Assembly: GCA_034359265.1 (NCBI GenBank) | Contig: CP136894.1 | Span: forward strand, 34,626,501-34,690,500 | Source of the DNA: Canna indica | Lineage: Eukaryota; Streptophyta; Magnoliopsida; Zingiberales; Cannaceae | DNA: 64,000 nt | Direction of reading: 5' to 3' | Shown here: piece after piece, positions 20,244 to 32,144 of the stretch | Layout: each line of letters opens with the position of its first letter | Position numbering within the stretch: position 1 is the first letter of the stretch | Notes under the pieces: model-generated | What the model was told of the DNA's origin: nothing | The model's database searches: none | What the model saw: the letters and a program-made list of their open reading frames with translations, nothing else | Translations under genes and position numbers: made by a program

Positions 20244-20543
20244 TTCTCAACACTTGCCCCCATCTATCTATGTCATTGTCGAATGGACATATAATGGTCA
20301 TCACTCGCATTGACGATCAACTACATCGTTCTTGGTTGCATCTTTGCGATAAAAAATGCAAAATTATTTTAGTGTAAATAATTGTAGGCTTGAGGTATTA
20401 AATCCGGCCTTGGGATCCAAAAATGATGCAGTTGAGATCTAAACAATGATGCAACTAAAAACAATGTAGTCGATTATTAGTGTGTGACGACGATTATGGG
20501 TCTAAACGATAATGATACAGATAAGTTGTCAAGCCCCAAACTC
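20244..20543. other. Intergenic, nothing recognised
   Basis: I see no gene or clear repeat between the hAT-like element and the first SIRE-like LTR. Confidence 0.5.
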
Positions 20544-21467
20544 TGTTGGCATAAGGTTTTCTACCTTGATCCTAATCTCGGTTTTGATGATAACAAACAT
20601 CGAACTAATGTTTCATTGAGAAATACATTCATGTTCCAAGTTGGTTAGCGCTCGACGTCCGCGATTGGAATAATCGAAGAAATTAGAGAAATCGGCAAGG
20701 ACGCTCGACGACACACTCGGATTCATCGGGTAGTTAGAGTTTAGGTTTAGAATGTCTAGAATGTATATGTAATCCTCTTTTATGATGCAAAGAACCCAAA
20801 AAAGCAAACTCAAAATCTAAAAACGAAGAACGCGACAGGAAATCAGCAAAAAAAAGTTGATTTCTCACAAGGGCGATCTACCGAACCGAGACTGGAATGC
20901 ACAGAGTGCTTGTAAGATCCGAGGTTTCCTAATATAAAATTTATTTTGGTGCAGCGCACCGGATCGGAAGTTAGTCGGGTCGAGTCGCAAAATCACTGCG
21001 AGTAGAAGGTATAATTTAAGCCTTATGAAATTTTATTTGATAAATATTCCTTCCTTCTTAATCATAAGATGATTTAGTAGAGTCGAGTTTGAAATCGTGT
21101 TCACGGATCGAGTCGGGGCTCGAATCGGGCTCGGATTGAGTCGAGTAGGGGCTAAGTGAGTGGAAGGGGCAAAATGGTCAAGGGAAAATGAGGGAATAAA
21201 TCTCTCATCCCCCCTTGCAGCCGTGCGGCTCATCATTGGAGCCACACGCAGCCCGAGAAGAGAGGGAGAGAGGGAGAGCCTTGGGGTCGGTGCCGGATTC
21301 GTGCCGCCGTCAAAAAAATCAAGATCGTCGTCACTCGTTTAATTTTTTCCCTTAGATCAAGGTGAGTGGTTGGATATTAGTTGTATGGTGTGGCAGGTGG
21401 CCGAACCAAATAGAGATGCTAGATCAGGGATTTTTCTCGCGAAGTTCTTGTCGATTGGTGATGTTCT

Positions 21468-21917
21468 TGTTAGATTAATTTTAATAATCTGATATGGACC
21501 AACACATATCAATATATAGGCGTGCATCCATCACTGTAAAATAAACGGCCCAGATCTTAAGTGATCTAATTATATTTATTTATGGGCCCGCGACATCTCA
21601 ATATTGTATGGGATTTAATTGTACAGATACCATTTGGGGTAATAATTAATTTTATGATGGGCAAAATAGTAATTACCACTACCTCATGTTTTTATTATAA
21701 ATAAAGGGGTTATGTTCCTGGGTCATGCACTTGATTTCAGTTTCTGAAGCCCTATTATTCAGAGACGACTCGTGAATGGTGCATAGACTTGGAAGGCCGC
21801 CCCCATCTCCTAATCTAAGCAATGGATTCAGGTACGCTTTCGCATCTAGTTATTCTTAATGATTTCACATGTAAGTTCTTAGCTTAAGGTATAATTCATG
21901 TTTAGAAAATTCTTTCA
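21468..21917 (+). repeat. Copia 5' LTR
   Basis: TGTTAGATT to TTTCA. It contains a TATAAATAAAGG-type promoter at about 21704. Confidence 0.93.
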
Positions 21918-21919
21918 AT

Positions 21920-21932
21920 TGGTATCAGAGCC
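21920..21932 (+). other. Copia primer binding site (tRNA-Met)
   Basis: TGGTATCAGAGCC lies two bases after the LTR. Confidence 0.93.
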
Positions 21933-22151
21933 AATCATGCTTGAATCATTAAGAATATTTTTCTTTTTTAAAATACCATGCTATTTCATGAATCTGTTGC
22001 TTAACATGTTTTTGATCAATACTGCTCATGATCTATGGTTTTGCTACATGATTACAAACAAACAGTAGATAAATCGATTACATTGCTTAGAAATAAATAA
22101 ATAAATAAATAAAATTGCGGCAGCATGAAGGCTACCGAAGGTTGAATCCCC

Positions 22152-22154
<3 letters not shown>

Positions 22155-22182
<28 letters not shown>

Positions 22183-22216
22183 CTTCTTCTTCTTCTTCTT
22201 CTTCTTCTTCTTCTTC
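22155..22216. repeat. (CTT)n microsatellite
   Basis: About 20 uninterrupted TTC/CTT units. Confidence 0.95.
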
Positions 22217-22859
22217 GTTCCCGAGTCGTCGACTGATGCTTCAGGAGGCATGCGGCCTGTTGATGGGTCGTGTGTCGCCAATGGGTGGCTACGGCCGGAG
22301 AAGGGACGCGACTTCGGTCTTCTCGCGCACCCATCTCTGGTCGCTTGCTCAACGGCGATGAATTCGTCTCCGGATCCATCTCTTCCCTGTCGTCTCCGGC
22401 TTGTGTATCTCCGCCCGATGCCGGCTTATTCATCGTCGGTGTCTCAGGAAGGGCGACATCGACGGCGTTGAAGGGGAATCGGGATCGGGGCCGATCGGCG
22501 GCATCTCGAGTTGCCGACGCATGTCAAACCCAACCTCAAGAACTTTATCCTCTTCTCGCCGCCTACTGCCGATGCTCGATGGAGGTTGGTCAGCGACAAA
22601 GGGATCTGGTCGGGGATGTCGGCGATGGAGGCGGGTGCGTGCTGCAATCGGCGTGCGAGAGAGTAGGAGGCGGCAGCTGTGTCGTGGGAGAGGGGTTAGA
22701 GAGGAGTTAGGGTTTAAGTTACAAGTTAGGGTTTAATAAGTTGGGTCGGATCCGGGTTAAGCAAGGATAAATCTGATAAATCCGATCCAATATTAAGTTG
22801 AAACCCGATCAATTAAGTATTAAACCCAACCCATTATTAAAATAAAACCCAACCCGACC

Positions 22860-23290
22860 CGTTAGTTGAGACAAATTAAACCGGTTTAATTGGATCCGGT
22901 TCAACCCAATTGTTAGCCGGTTCATCTCAATTGGACTCGGTTCAATTTTTGGTTCATCCGGTTCACTTGAATTTAATTTGGTTTGGTTCAATTGAGGTTT
23001 GGTTTATCAAGTTTGGGTTCAATTCACTCAAATTAGGGTCTGGTTCACTGAAATTAGGTTCGGTTCAGTGCAGTTAGGTCCGGTTCAGCACTGGTTTAGG
23101 TCAAATTTCATTGGTTCAATGCCGGCTCAAGTCAATTTAGGCCGGTTCAGTAGGTTTCTTTACCGGTTCACTAAAATTAGTATCTGGTTCAGTATAATTT
23201 CAATCGGTTCAATGCAATTAGCATTAGGTTCAACCAAATTTAGCTTTGGTTCAGCTCAATTAATATTGGTTCAACACAATTTGACCGCTT
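22860..23290. repeat. Degenerate GGTTCA minisatellite
   Basis: The motif CGGTTCA or TGGTTCA recurs about every 25-40 bases, alternating with AATT-containing spacers, more than a dozen times. Related copies occur at about 49880-49950. Confidence 0.85.
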
Positions 23291-23819
23291 TATTGTAGTT
23301 TGACCAATTTAACAAGAAAAAAAATAATAGTCCATCATGTCTAATATTTTGGAATATGTTGGTTTGAAACAACATCTAGCCAAACCAACATATTGTGTAG
23401 AATTAGCATATTTTAGAACATAAAAGATGTTAGCATGTTAAAAATTCATGCGGGTAATGATCGGCCCAAAGGAAGATTATTACTTGGCCGGATTCCTTAC
23501 GTGTCTACGGTAATAAATGTGTGATGGTCATAAGGTTTTCCATGTGGACAAGAGTCGGTCCAAAGAAAGGCTTCTTGTTTGGCAGAACTGATTGTCAATG
23601 TTTGATTACTGCATTGAGAGTACCGCTTACAAGTTGGCATTTTTGTCCAAAGATAAAATGTCAATTTTATGCTTGGTATCTTGTAATGGGACCTGCTAGT
23701 TATTTATTTCTTTTGCTTTAATTAATTTATTGAGCTGAATATATTAATGGTTTGTTTTATTCTCTGTTCAGCTAACATTTTTTGCTTCACCAAATATTAC
23801 TGCCACTCTAAGTTCTATC

Positions 23820-24605
23820 TCTGTGCTGACTGACACGAATTTCAAAGCCTGGAAAGAAAACATTATGATTGTTCTTGGTTGCATGGATCTAGACTTGGCA
23901 CTTAGGATAACCGAGTCTGCTCTTACAGATGATAGCTCTCTTAATGACAAGAGAAAATATGAGCAGTGGGAAAAATCCAACCGCCTAAGTCTCATGATTA
24001 TGAGAAGGGCAATATCAGATTATTTTAGAGGCACTATATCTGAAGAGACTAATGACAAATTGTTCCTAGATGCTCTTGAAAAACGTTTTGAGAGAAATGA
24101 GAAGGTTGAGACAAGCATGTTATTAACAAATTTAGTCTCAATGAGGTATAAAGGCAAAGGAAACATTAGGGAGTACATTATGGAGATGTCAAATCTTGTC
24201 TCTAGATTAAAGGCACTGAAATTAAACCTCCCTGAGGACTTATTGGTGCATTTGGTTCTGATCTCTCTTCCGGCACAATTCAATCATTTTAAAATTAGTT
24301 ATAACTGTCAAAAGGAGAAGTGAACTCTTAATGAGCTCATCTCTCATTGTGTGCAAGAGGAAGAAAGACTAAAGCAAGATGACATTGAAAGTGTTCATTT
24401 GGCTGTGGCATCTAAAGATAAAGGCAAGAAAATACCTAAGACTACAGAAGCTGCAGATGCTCCTCAAAAGAAAAAGCAAAAGGAATAGACTAAGGTTTCT
24501 ACCTGTTTCTTCTGCAAGAAAAGTGGGCATGTAAAGAAAGATTGTACCAAGTATCACGCTTGGCGTGTTAAAAATGGTACATTTCTCACTTTGGTTTGTT
24601 CTTAA
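23820..24605 (+). pseudogene. Copia gag, decayed
   Basis: The ORF at 23823-24323 carries the retrotransposon gag domain (KAWKENI, FLDALEKRF, MRYKGKGNIREYI, LISLPAQFNHF). A TGA at 24321-24323 interrupts it, but the frame continues to a zinc knuckle at 24504-24545 (CFFCKKSGHVKKDC, CX2CX4HX4C). A TAG at 24486 and a TAA at 24603 are further breaks. Confidence 0.92.
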
Positions 24606-26540
24606 GTTAATTCAAATTCTGTACTTATAGATACTTGGTGGATAAATTTCGGTGTTTCTACTCACATAAGTGTATTTATGCAGGATTACCTGAGCTGTCA
24701 ACTGCCGAGTGATGCTGAAAGATTCATCTTTGTGGGCGATGGCAAATCAGTTAAAGTTGAAGCTATAGACTTTTTTAGGTTATTGTTTAGGATTGATTAT
24801 TATTTAGAAATTGAGAGAGACTTTTGTAGTTCCATCTTTTAGATGGATTTTGATTTCTATCTCTGTTTTGGACAAATAAAGTTGTTCTTGTTCATTTGGA
24901 AATAGAAAGTTTAGTCTTTATCTTAATTCTATTTTTGTTGGTACCATTTATGTCCTATTTCAATAATCTTTATATGTTTGATGTAATTGCTTCATCTAAT
25001 GAAATCCTGCATACCAACTCAAAAGGTAAAAAATAAAAATTAACTGATAAGAATTCCATCATGATATGATATAAGCACTTAGGTAATATATCCAAGTATA
25101 AGATATAGAGGCTTGTGTCTAATAGGATTCTAGTTATTCCTAATGCTACAGACTTTGATGTCCATACTGAATGCATTAAGGGAAAACAAACAAACATTAA
25201 GGTTAAGGTACTAATAGGACTTCAAACGTCTTAGAACATAATTATACGGGTGTTTATTGACCTTTCCCTATGGCTTCTTGGAATGGTCAAATAATATTTC
25301 TATGTTCATAGATAATTACTCCATATACGGGTACCTATATCTAAATAGTGAGAAGTCTAATTAATTTTAAGACTGCGGCTTATATTCTGATTAAAGTACC
25401 ATCTATAGCAGTACATAGAAACCCTTATATATTATGGACGGGCAAGAAGCCCATACTAAATGGGACTGTCCAGCTGAGACTAGGCCATATTGGTCAAAGG
25501 AAAAAATCACTAGAACAATCCGCTGCTACTTTATTGGGTACTTTGATAGGTCTATGGGATATTATAGAATAATTTTGATATAAGTAATACCTAGTTCATT
25601 GAAGTTATTGAGTTTGGGGAGAGATAAGTATATTCTTTGGAAATCTACCTTTGAAGTACAAACTCAATGACCTCAAGAACTATTGCTTCCCTTTAGAGAT
25701 TTTATTAATTTATCAAGTTATTATCTCATTTTGTTTTGAGATAAATATGGTTGATGAATGCATATACCATGAGTTTAGTGGGAGCAAGATTATTATCCTA
25801 TGTACCCCTTTTGCTAAAAGAGGTAATTTTAGTCTCAAATCGTGCCTTAAGGATAAAATTGAGCATGAGGAAATGCAGAAGATTCTATATGCGTCTACTA
25901 TAGGGAATCTGATGTATGCTCAAGAAAGTATGCGTTCGGATATTGCGTACACTAAAGGGATATTAGGCAGATATCTAAGTAATCCCAGAATGGATCATTG
26001 GAAAGTAGCTAAACGGGTTATATGGTATTTACAGAGAATAAAGCATTACATATAGAAAATCAGATCAATAGAAGATCATTGGGTATTCTTGATTCTGATT
26101 TTGTTGGATGCCTAAAAGGTTGAAGATCCACTTCTGATTATGTTTTTCTATTTGTCAGAAAAGCTATTTATTACAGGAGTGCTAAGCATACACTCAATGC
26201 AACTTCAGATATAAAAGCAGAATTCATAACTTGTTTTAAGGTATTCAATCTTGGAATATGACTACGAAATTTTATCACTAGGCTGCCTATAGTAATAAAA
26301 TTGAAAGACCACTAAAGTTATTATATGACAATAAACTGGCAGTGTTATATTCCAATAACAACAAGAACTCTATGAAATTTAAGCAAATCAATATAAAGTT
26401 CTTTGCTAAAGAAAGAATTTAGAGTGATCATAGACCACATAGGTATAACTTCCACAATGGCGGATCCGCTTACTAAAGTTTTTCCACCCATGGTCTTTTA
26501 TGAGCATGTTGCTCATTTGGGTGCTGCATCATGTATTGAT
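24606..26540 (+). pseudogene. Copia pol remnants: protease, integrase, RNase H
   Basis: Recognisable pieces in order: a degenerate protease at about 24630 (DTWWINFGVSTHI), and an integrase zinc and core region at 25060-25330 (CIKGKQTNIK, ASWNGQ). An integrase C-terminal block follows at 25430-25560 (NPYILWTGKKP), then an RT/RNase H region at 25830-26050 (YASTIGNLMYAQ, RSDIAYTKGILGRYLSN) and the terminal ADPLTK block at about 26460. Most of the RT is missing between 25600 and 25800. There are many stops and indels. Confidence 0.88.
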
Positions 26541-26921
26541 ATGATGGTTTAGTGGGAGTTTGTAATTTGTTACTGTGCTTTATGACATTTTTCTGCAGAA
26601 TAAAGTTTTATTATTTTACACTCTAAATATTTTTGGTTGATCTCAATAAAGTAGGACTAGTTGAAAATAGGCATGTAAGGATCACATTGCATGTAATTTC
26701 CATGTTGTGCACCATATATGATCTATGTCGTCGAGAGTATTAACATTGTGATCATTGATGAATTTAGTCACGATAAATGTAGCGAAAATCACTTTGGTTC
26801 TTTGTTGGTATGATCGGTGGACCAGATTGTTGGAGATGATTGATAAAAATAGTGATGATGAGCTCATAAAGTTAGTATGCACAGCTATATGGTGATTCAT
26901 GTGTTGGCCCAAGTGGGAGAC

Positions 26922-27368
26922 TATTAGATTAATTTTAATAATCTGATATGGACCAACACATATCAATAGGCGTGCATCCATCACTGTAAAATAAACGGCC
27001 CAGATCTTAAGTGATCTAATTATATTTATTTATGGGCCCGCGACATCTCAATATTATATGGGATTTAATTGTACATATACCATTTGGGGTAATTATTAAT
27101 TTTATGATGGGTAAAATAGTAATTACCACTACCTCAAGTTTTTATTATAAATAGAGGGGTTATGGTCCCTGGGTCATGCACTTGATTCCAGTTTCTGAAG
27201 CCCCATTATTTAGAGACAACTTGTGAATGGTGCATAGACTTGGAAGGCCGCCCCCATCTCCTAATTTAAGCAATGGATTCAGGTACGCTTCCGCATCTAG
27301 TTATTCTTAATGATTTCACATGTAAGTTCTTGGCTTAAGGTATAATTCCTGTTTAGAAAATGCTTTTA
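26922..27368 (+). repeat. Copia 3' LTR
   Basis: It begins TATTAGATT after the purine-rich tract AAGTGGGAGA, and ends before GTTCT. Confidence 0.92.
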
Positions 27369-30181
27369 GTTCTATGATTTTTTCGTCATTTTCTTCGTTA
27401 ATGTATCAGATTTGCTTTAGACGAACTTGTTTTGATGATCTAGGGGCCGGCCACATAGAAGGGAAAGGGAAAAGGTCATGCCAAAATTTTTCCCAATTCC
27501 CTCGAGTGATCTAAACCCCTCTAGATCAATTCCTAATAAAAATTTTGTAGATCTGTGATCAGTTTGTGATTTGTTCACGATGTTTTCTTGAGCAAGGGGT
27601 CGGCCGCATGTAGGAACCGTTGTCTAAGGTGTCGACCGAGTGGGGAGGGGAAGAATCAGGGTAGGAAAACATGTTTCCTAAGTGATCGACTTGTAAGGAT
27701 AAAATAACTTAAAGAATATAATTATATCTTATTTGTAGGCTATTATCTTGTATAGAACACCTACACTTGGGTTCTTACTTTAGCATGACCTTGCTGTGAT
27801 TTAGTTTAATGTGCTGAAATTGAGCAAGAAATTGCTGGAATTTAATGGATAATTGATGCGCTTTAATTGTAAATTGTTTCTTGCTTTGAGATGTGTTAGA
27901 GAATTTTCTACATGTTCATGTTGCTGGAATTTACTTTTATATGCTGAGATTAAATAATTATTTGCTGTAAATAATTATTTAATTGCTGAAATTATTGTTT
28001 ACAAGTTGTTATGCATTATTAGTGCTGCGATTAGGCATGAAATCCTGGTGACATAATTGTTGAATCTTCTTATTTTAGCATGCTGAAATTCTTTAAATAT
28101 GGTATATATCTAATCAATGACATGCTAAATATTGAGGAACATGTATGGTATGTGACATGAAACTAGGTAGATAACCATTTGTGAAATTGTTTAGTACCTC
28201 GAAACCGGGTATAAAATGTGAAACTCCGCTAGTAAATGACACAATTACTAAGACTTCTTGTGACCATTTCTGGAGCCTAGAAACATTAGGTGTACATGGC
28301 GAGGAAGGGTAACATTGAGTTGTTGACCCTACGGGGCCTGGGGTAGGGTCGGATACGAGTGAATGCCCAGGGTTAAAAAAAGGAAACTTTAGAACACTTT
28401 GTTTGTGTACTGTGATTGCGATGGTTGGTTGAGAAGCATGAATGGTCGGAACGACTAATGCTTGACTCGGCGGGTGATTTGGGTCTTGAGATTGCACCAG
28501 CGGGCCCGCTAGGTGTTAGACCCGGGTGGCAGAGGGTCTTGAGATTACGTTAGTGGACCACACTGACGGTAGACTCGAGTTGGGTGGGACTAGCTATCCC
28601 TAACCCGGTGGGTTCCTGAGACTAGTTGACCATCCTAGTCGACGGCCCGATGCTTGTTTGACTTTCCTTATATGATATGTGGGCCGTGCGACCGGATTAT
28701 TATCTTGTGGTGTAGGCCATTTTGGTCGGGTGTATGGTTATACATGTTGACCTTTGAGCCGGTAGTTATATCATAACTGGATTAAATCCCTATAACTATA
28801 AATTACTGACTTATATCCATGATTATTATAGGGGATTAATTTGGAGGTTCGGAAGGACCGCTCATTGAGTCTCGTATGGACTCATGATTTATTTCTCTTA
28901 TTTTTGCAGAGCCCAACCAGTGAGGTGAGGCTTGGAGTCATGGTGTAGCTGGAGGGCAGGCAGTGGCGTAGATCTCGTAGCAGCGTCCAGTGGTCGTAGT
29001 CGTGATGTCTAGGGTTGTGTTTTTTTATATACACTGAGAGATGTTGATTTGAAAAACATGTATTTGACTTTAACTCAAGTCATTCTTAAAAGTTGGTTGG
29101 TTTTGCAACTCTTTTAAAATTGTTGAACCTTCTTTAAAATTAAATGATAGTTTGCATCGTTGTTCTTTTATTCGTATTTTTTCTGGTCATTCTCAGTATT
29201 TTGTTATTCAGTATATGTGGTAGGCTTCAGGGTAGGACATAGACCCTGGCCGGTCACGCGACCCCGAGTTGGGGCGTGACAGTGCTCCGGTCGCTCGGGC
29301 AATCACTTGGTCGATCGACCAACGTTCAACTGGACCAGCGATCGGGGGTCGGTAACGGGCAAATTTTTGTCCGTTCAGAAGAGGTGTGTTGCCTCTTTTC
29401 TTCATGGCTTAAAAATAGGAAACCATGAGAGCCTTCCTCCTTGATGTTGATCACTTCTAACCTCCTTGAGTCATCTTTTGAGCAATCCTAAGCCTTTATT
29501 GAGCCAATCTTGTGAAAACCCTAGCTTGGATCCTTCATCTCTTTGATTGAGCCTTTACTTCATTATTTCATCATCAAAGGCATTAGGAGGAAGCTAGGAA
29601 TCTTATTGTGGAGCTAAGTATTTTATTGTTTGATTTATTGCTCCATTTAGTGTTGTATTGTGTTGTTATTTTCATTGTGTTTAAGTTTGTGTAAACCTAG
29701 AGTGCTAGGTTGATTGAGATGGTGGTTGCCTTGGTGTTAAGGCTTAATTCCACCGGTGTAAACGTAGTTTACTAGGATTAGTGATTGTTGTCCCTTAGGG
29801 TTGAGGTGGAAGAGTGCTCTCGGTAAGAAGGCAGAGACTTCCGAGTGTGGAAGTACCTTAGGTTGAGAGCGAGACTCTTCGGGTAAAAGTCCTCTTTGTA
29901 AGGAAAATAATATAATCTAGTAAATCTAAGTTTGGAAATCCTAAGTGAGATACTTAGGTAGTGGAGTAGGCATTGGGGCCGAACCACTATAAATCGCATT
30001 GTGTTAGTATTACTTATCTTGGTTGTGTTTGATTACTCGTTTACTCGCTTCCGCATCTATCTTATTGAATTGAGCATTAACCTAAGTTTGTAAGAGACGT
30101 TTAAAACCGGAATTAGATTTAAGATTAGCAAACATACTATTCACCCCCCCCCCCTCTAGTGTAGGTCATTTCCCCAATAAT

Positions 30182-30193
30182 TGGTATCATAGC
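30182..30193 (+). other. Primer binding site of SIRE-like element
   Basis: TGGTATCATAGC follows the LTR end by two bases and is complementary to initiator tRNA-Met with one mismatch. Confidence 0.85.
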
Positions 30194-30247
30194 AGTTCGT
30201 AGATTGAGATTTCACTATCTCCTCTACATCTAGTCTCAATCCGAAAA

Positions 30248-31640
30248 ATGGCACTAGAGTTGGTAGCGTCTATACCACCTAGGTTCAATGAGTCTAACTT
30301 TGGTCTTTGGAAGAATAGAATGTACACTTTCCTAAAGACTCAAGGTTTAGGTATATTCGACATGGTAAAGACTAAATACATTGAACCTAAGGAAAACATG
30401 AATGCATGGATCCAAGAACAAATAGATATGTTTGAGTCAAATGCTAAAGCTATGAATTAAATATTTTGTTCCTTGGAAAATATTATTTTTGAAAAGGTTC
30501 ATGCATTGTACTTCTGCATTTGATATTTGGGGTTATTTAAACATGCTTTATAATTATGCAAAAACCGATGAGCTCAATACACTTGATGAGGGGATTGATG
30601 ACAATGGTCATCCACCTAATACTAATATGGTTTTTGAAGCCCATAGTGCCTCTAGTCATAGGAGCACTAAAAATCGGAAAAGGAATGTGATTTATCATGT
30701 GTGCAAAGAAAAAGGGCATGTGAAGAAGAATTGACCTACCATGAAGAACAAGAAAAAAGAAGTGGTCAAATGCTTTCACATCCTCATTCCACTCAAGTGA
30801 AGCATCCTCTTGCCTTGACTATAAAGTCATCTCAAAAGATTGCCTCATGAATGATAACAATGAGGTACACTATTCTCCTTCTAGTCATATTAATGAAAAT
30901 GATAGCATTAACTCATCTAGCTCTCATGATTTGTTTTATGATGAATTAATGGATGAGTACAAAAATATGTATGCCTTGCTAATTAAAAATGATAAGGAAA
31001 ATAAAATGTTAAAGAAAGAAAATGTGACGCTTAATTCTTGCTTGCATGAATTCAAATTGGAAAATGAAAAATTAAAATCAAGGTCATTTGATTCATGTCA
31101 TGATGATATGGAATTTAAGATTAAGGATTTGAAACATAGAAATGATAATTTAAAGAATTAAAATAGAAAGTTAAAAACTCAACTGCATGCTATTCAAAAT
31201 CCATGAATGATTTGAAAAATGAGGTTATTTTCTTGAATAAGAAAGTAAATGAATTCAAAAATGTTTCATCTCCTATAAGAACACTAGAATAAAAAATGTC
31301 TATGTAAAGAATGTCAATGTTCATCATCATTCCTATGTTAAGCATTCTACCATTAAACCTCATGTTCAAAAGAAGAATATTTCCTTTAAGAACGCTCATG
31401 TTCATCATAGCTCACATGTCAAGCATTCTAATGATAAATCACATGTTCATAGCGAAAATAAAAAAGTTTCATAGACATTATTTTTGTTGTGGTACATATA
31501 GTCTGCAATATATGATTGTGCTCTTAAAAGAATTTCAAGTGTAGCTAGAACACTTTCTATTCCTAGGCCAACTAACCCCCAAGGACCCAAGGCCATTTGG
31601 GTACCAAAAGTCTCATGCACTTTTGTAGGGGGAGCTACCA
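30248..31640 (+). pseudogene. SIRE-like copia gag, decayed
   Basis: The frame starts MALELVASIPPRFNESNFGLW (gag N-terminus) and stops at 30458. It reappears at 30489 with a degenerate zinc knuckle (VCKEKGHVKKN, first and last Cys lost). A separate ORF at 30847-31161 encodes an asparagine- and lysine-rich coiled coil (KNDKENKMLKKEN). Around 31570-31620 the translated block GPKAIWVPKVS marks the gag/protease region of SIRE-like elements. Several stops are present. Confidence 0.85.
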
Positions 31641-32144
31641 CACAAGGGTAAAGGATATTGAAGAATTGAAGTTGACCATGGACATGAACGAAGAACCCAT
31701 CCTTGGTGGCAACTTCATTTCATTATTATGATTAGGGTGAGCAAAACCTGATCCGACCCGAAAAACCCGACAAAACTGACCCGAAAACTTAATTCGGGTC
31801 AGGTTATTCGGGTATAACGAGTCGGGTCGGGTTACAATTTTCAAAATTTCATATAAATTTTTGGGTCGGGTCGGGTTCGGGTGAAAACCATGTTTAACCG
31901 GACCGGCCCAATTTTAACTTTTAAAAAATAATAATAATCCCGCCCGAGTCCCGACCCATTGACCATTTGACCCAAGCCCGACTCCCCTCTAGCCTCTACA
32001 CTACATCGATTCTGCCCTAAGCCCTTAATCGCCAATCTCGACTCTCGAGCGACGACCCAGCCGCCCCACCTCACCAGCCCGCTGAGGCGCCGAGTCACCG
32101 AAGCCAATCCTCCAGCCTCCTCGCTGCTGCCCAACAGCGGCGAC

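Larger units (their letters stand above)
22060..23750. other. Non-copia insert in the leader: SSRs, GC-rich segment and GGTTCA minisatellite
   Basis: Copia leaders are usually short, but here 1.9 kb separates the primer site from gag. It contains an AAAT run (about 22088-22113), a long CTT/TTC run (about 22155-22216), GC-rich sequence with overlapping ORFs on both strands (22220-22730), and a degenerate minisatellite. I recognise no protein. The poly-Phe and poly-Arg ORFs are products of the microsatellite. Confidence 0.7.
21468..27368 (+). mobile_element. Ty1/copia element, complete with two LTRs; TSD GTTCT
   Basis: The 5' LTR is 21468-21917 (450 bases) and the 3' LTR 26922-27368 (447 bases). 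Exact target duplications GTTCT lie at 21463-21467 and 27369-27373. The LTRs are closely similar but carry point differences and a small indel near position 55. The 3' LTR has lost both terminal canonical bases (TA...TA instead of TG...CA). Coding regions are heavily decayed. It is inserted in the Tekay-like LTR. Confidence 0.93.
20911..29281 (+). mobile_element. Tekay/Del-like solo LTR interrupted by a copia element; TSD GTGCT
   Basis: It starts TGTAAGATCC and ends GGGGCGTGACA, with exact 5-bp duplications GTGCT at 20906-20910 and 29282-29286. After removing the nested copia element it is about 2465 bases, the same size as the LTR at 38058-40423. It contains two adjacent diverged copies of a ~52-base block beginning CTTGAGATT (about 28480-28590). 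No internal domain lies beside it, so it is a solo LTR left by recombination. The family assignment is by similarity to LTRs around the gypsy element at 56-60 kb. Confidence 0.85.
20544..31732 (+). mobile_element. SIRE/Maximus-like Ty1/copia element, 5' part with nested insertions
   Basis: The 5' LTR begins TGTTGGC at 20544 and runs to 20910. It is interrupted by a nested solo LTR, resumes at 29287 and ends at 30179, for about 1260 bases of LTR in total. The primer site and gag follow. The internal region is truncated near 31732 where a hAT-type terminus appears. No pol or 3' LTR in this orientation was found. The family assignment rests on the gag with a long coiled coil and a late VWVPKV-type block. 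The other LTRs of the family in the window are on the minus strand (32145-33859, 44131-45426, 61855-63190). Confidence 0.82.

Noticed and set aside
22044..22471. ORFs with long poly-Phe or poly-Arg runs
   Set aside because: They are translations of the (CTT)n microsatellite in both directions and have no other protein features.
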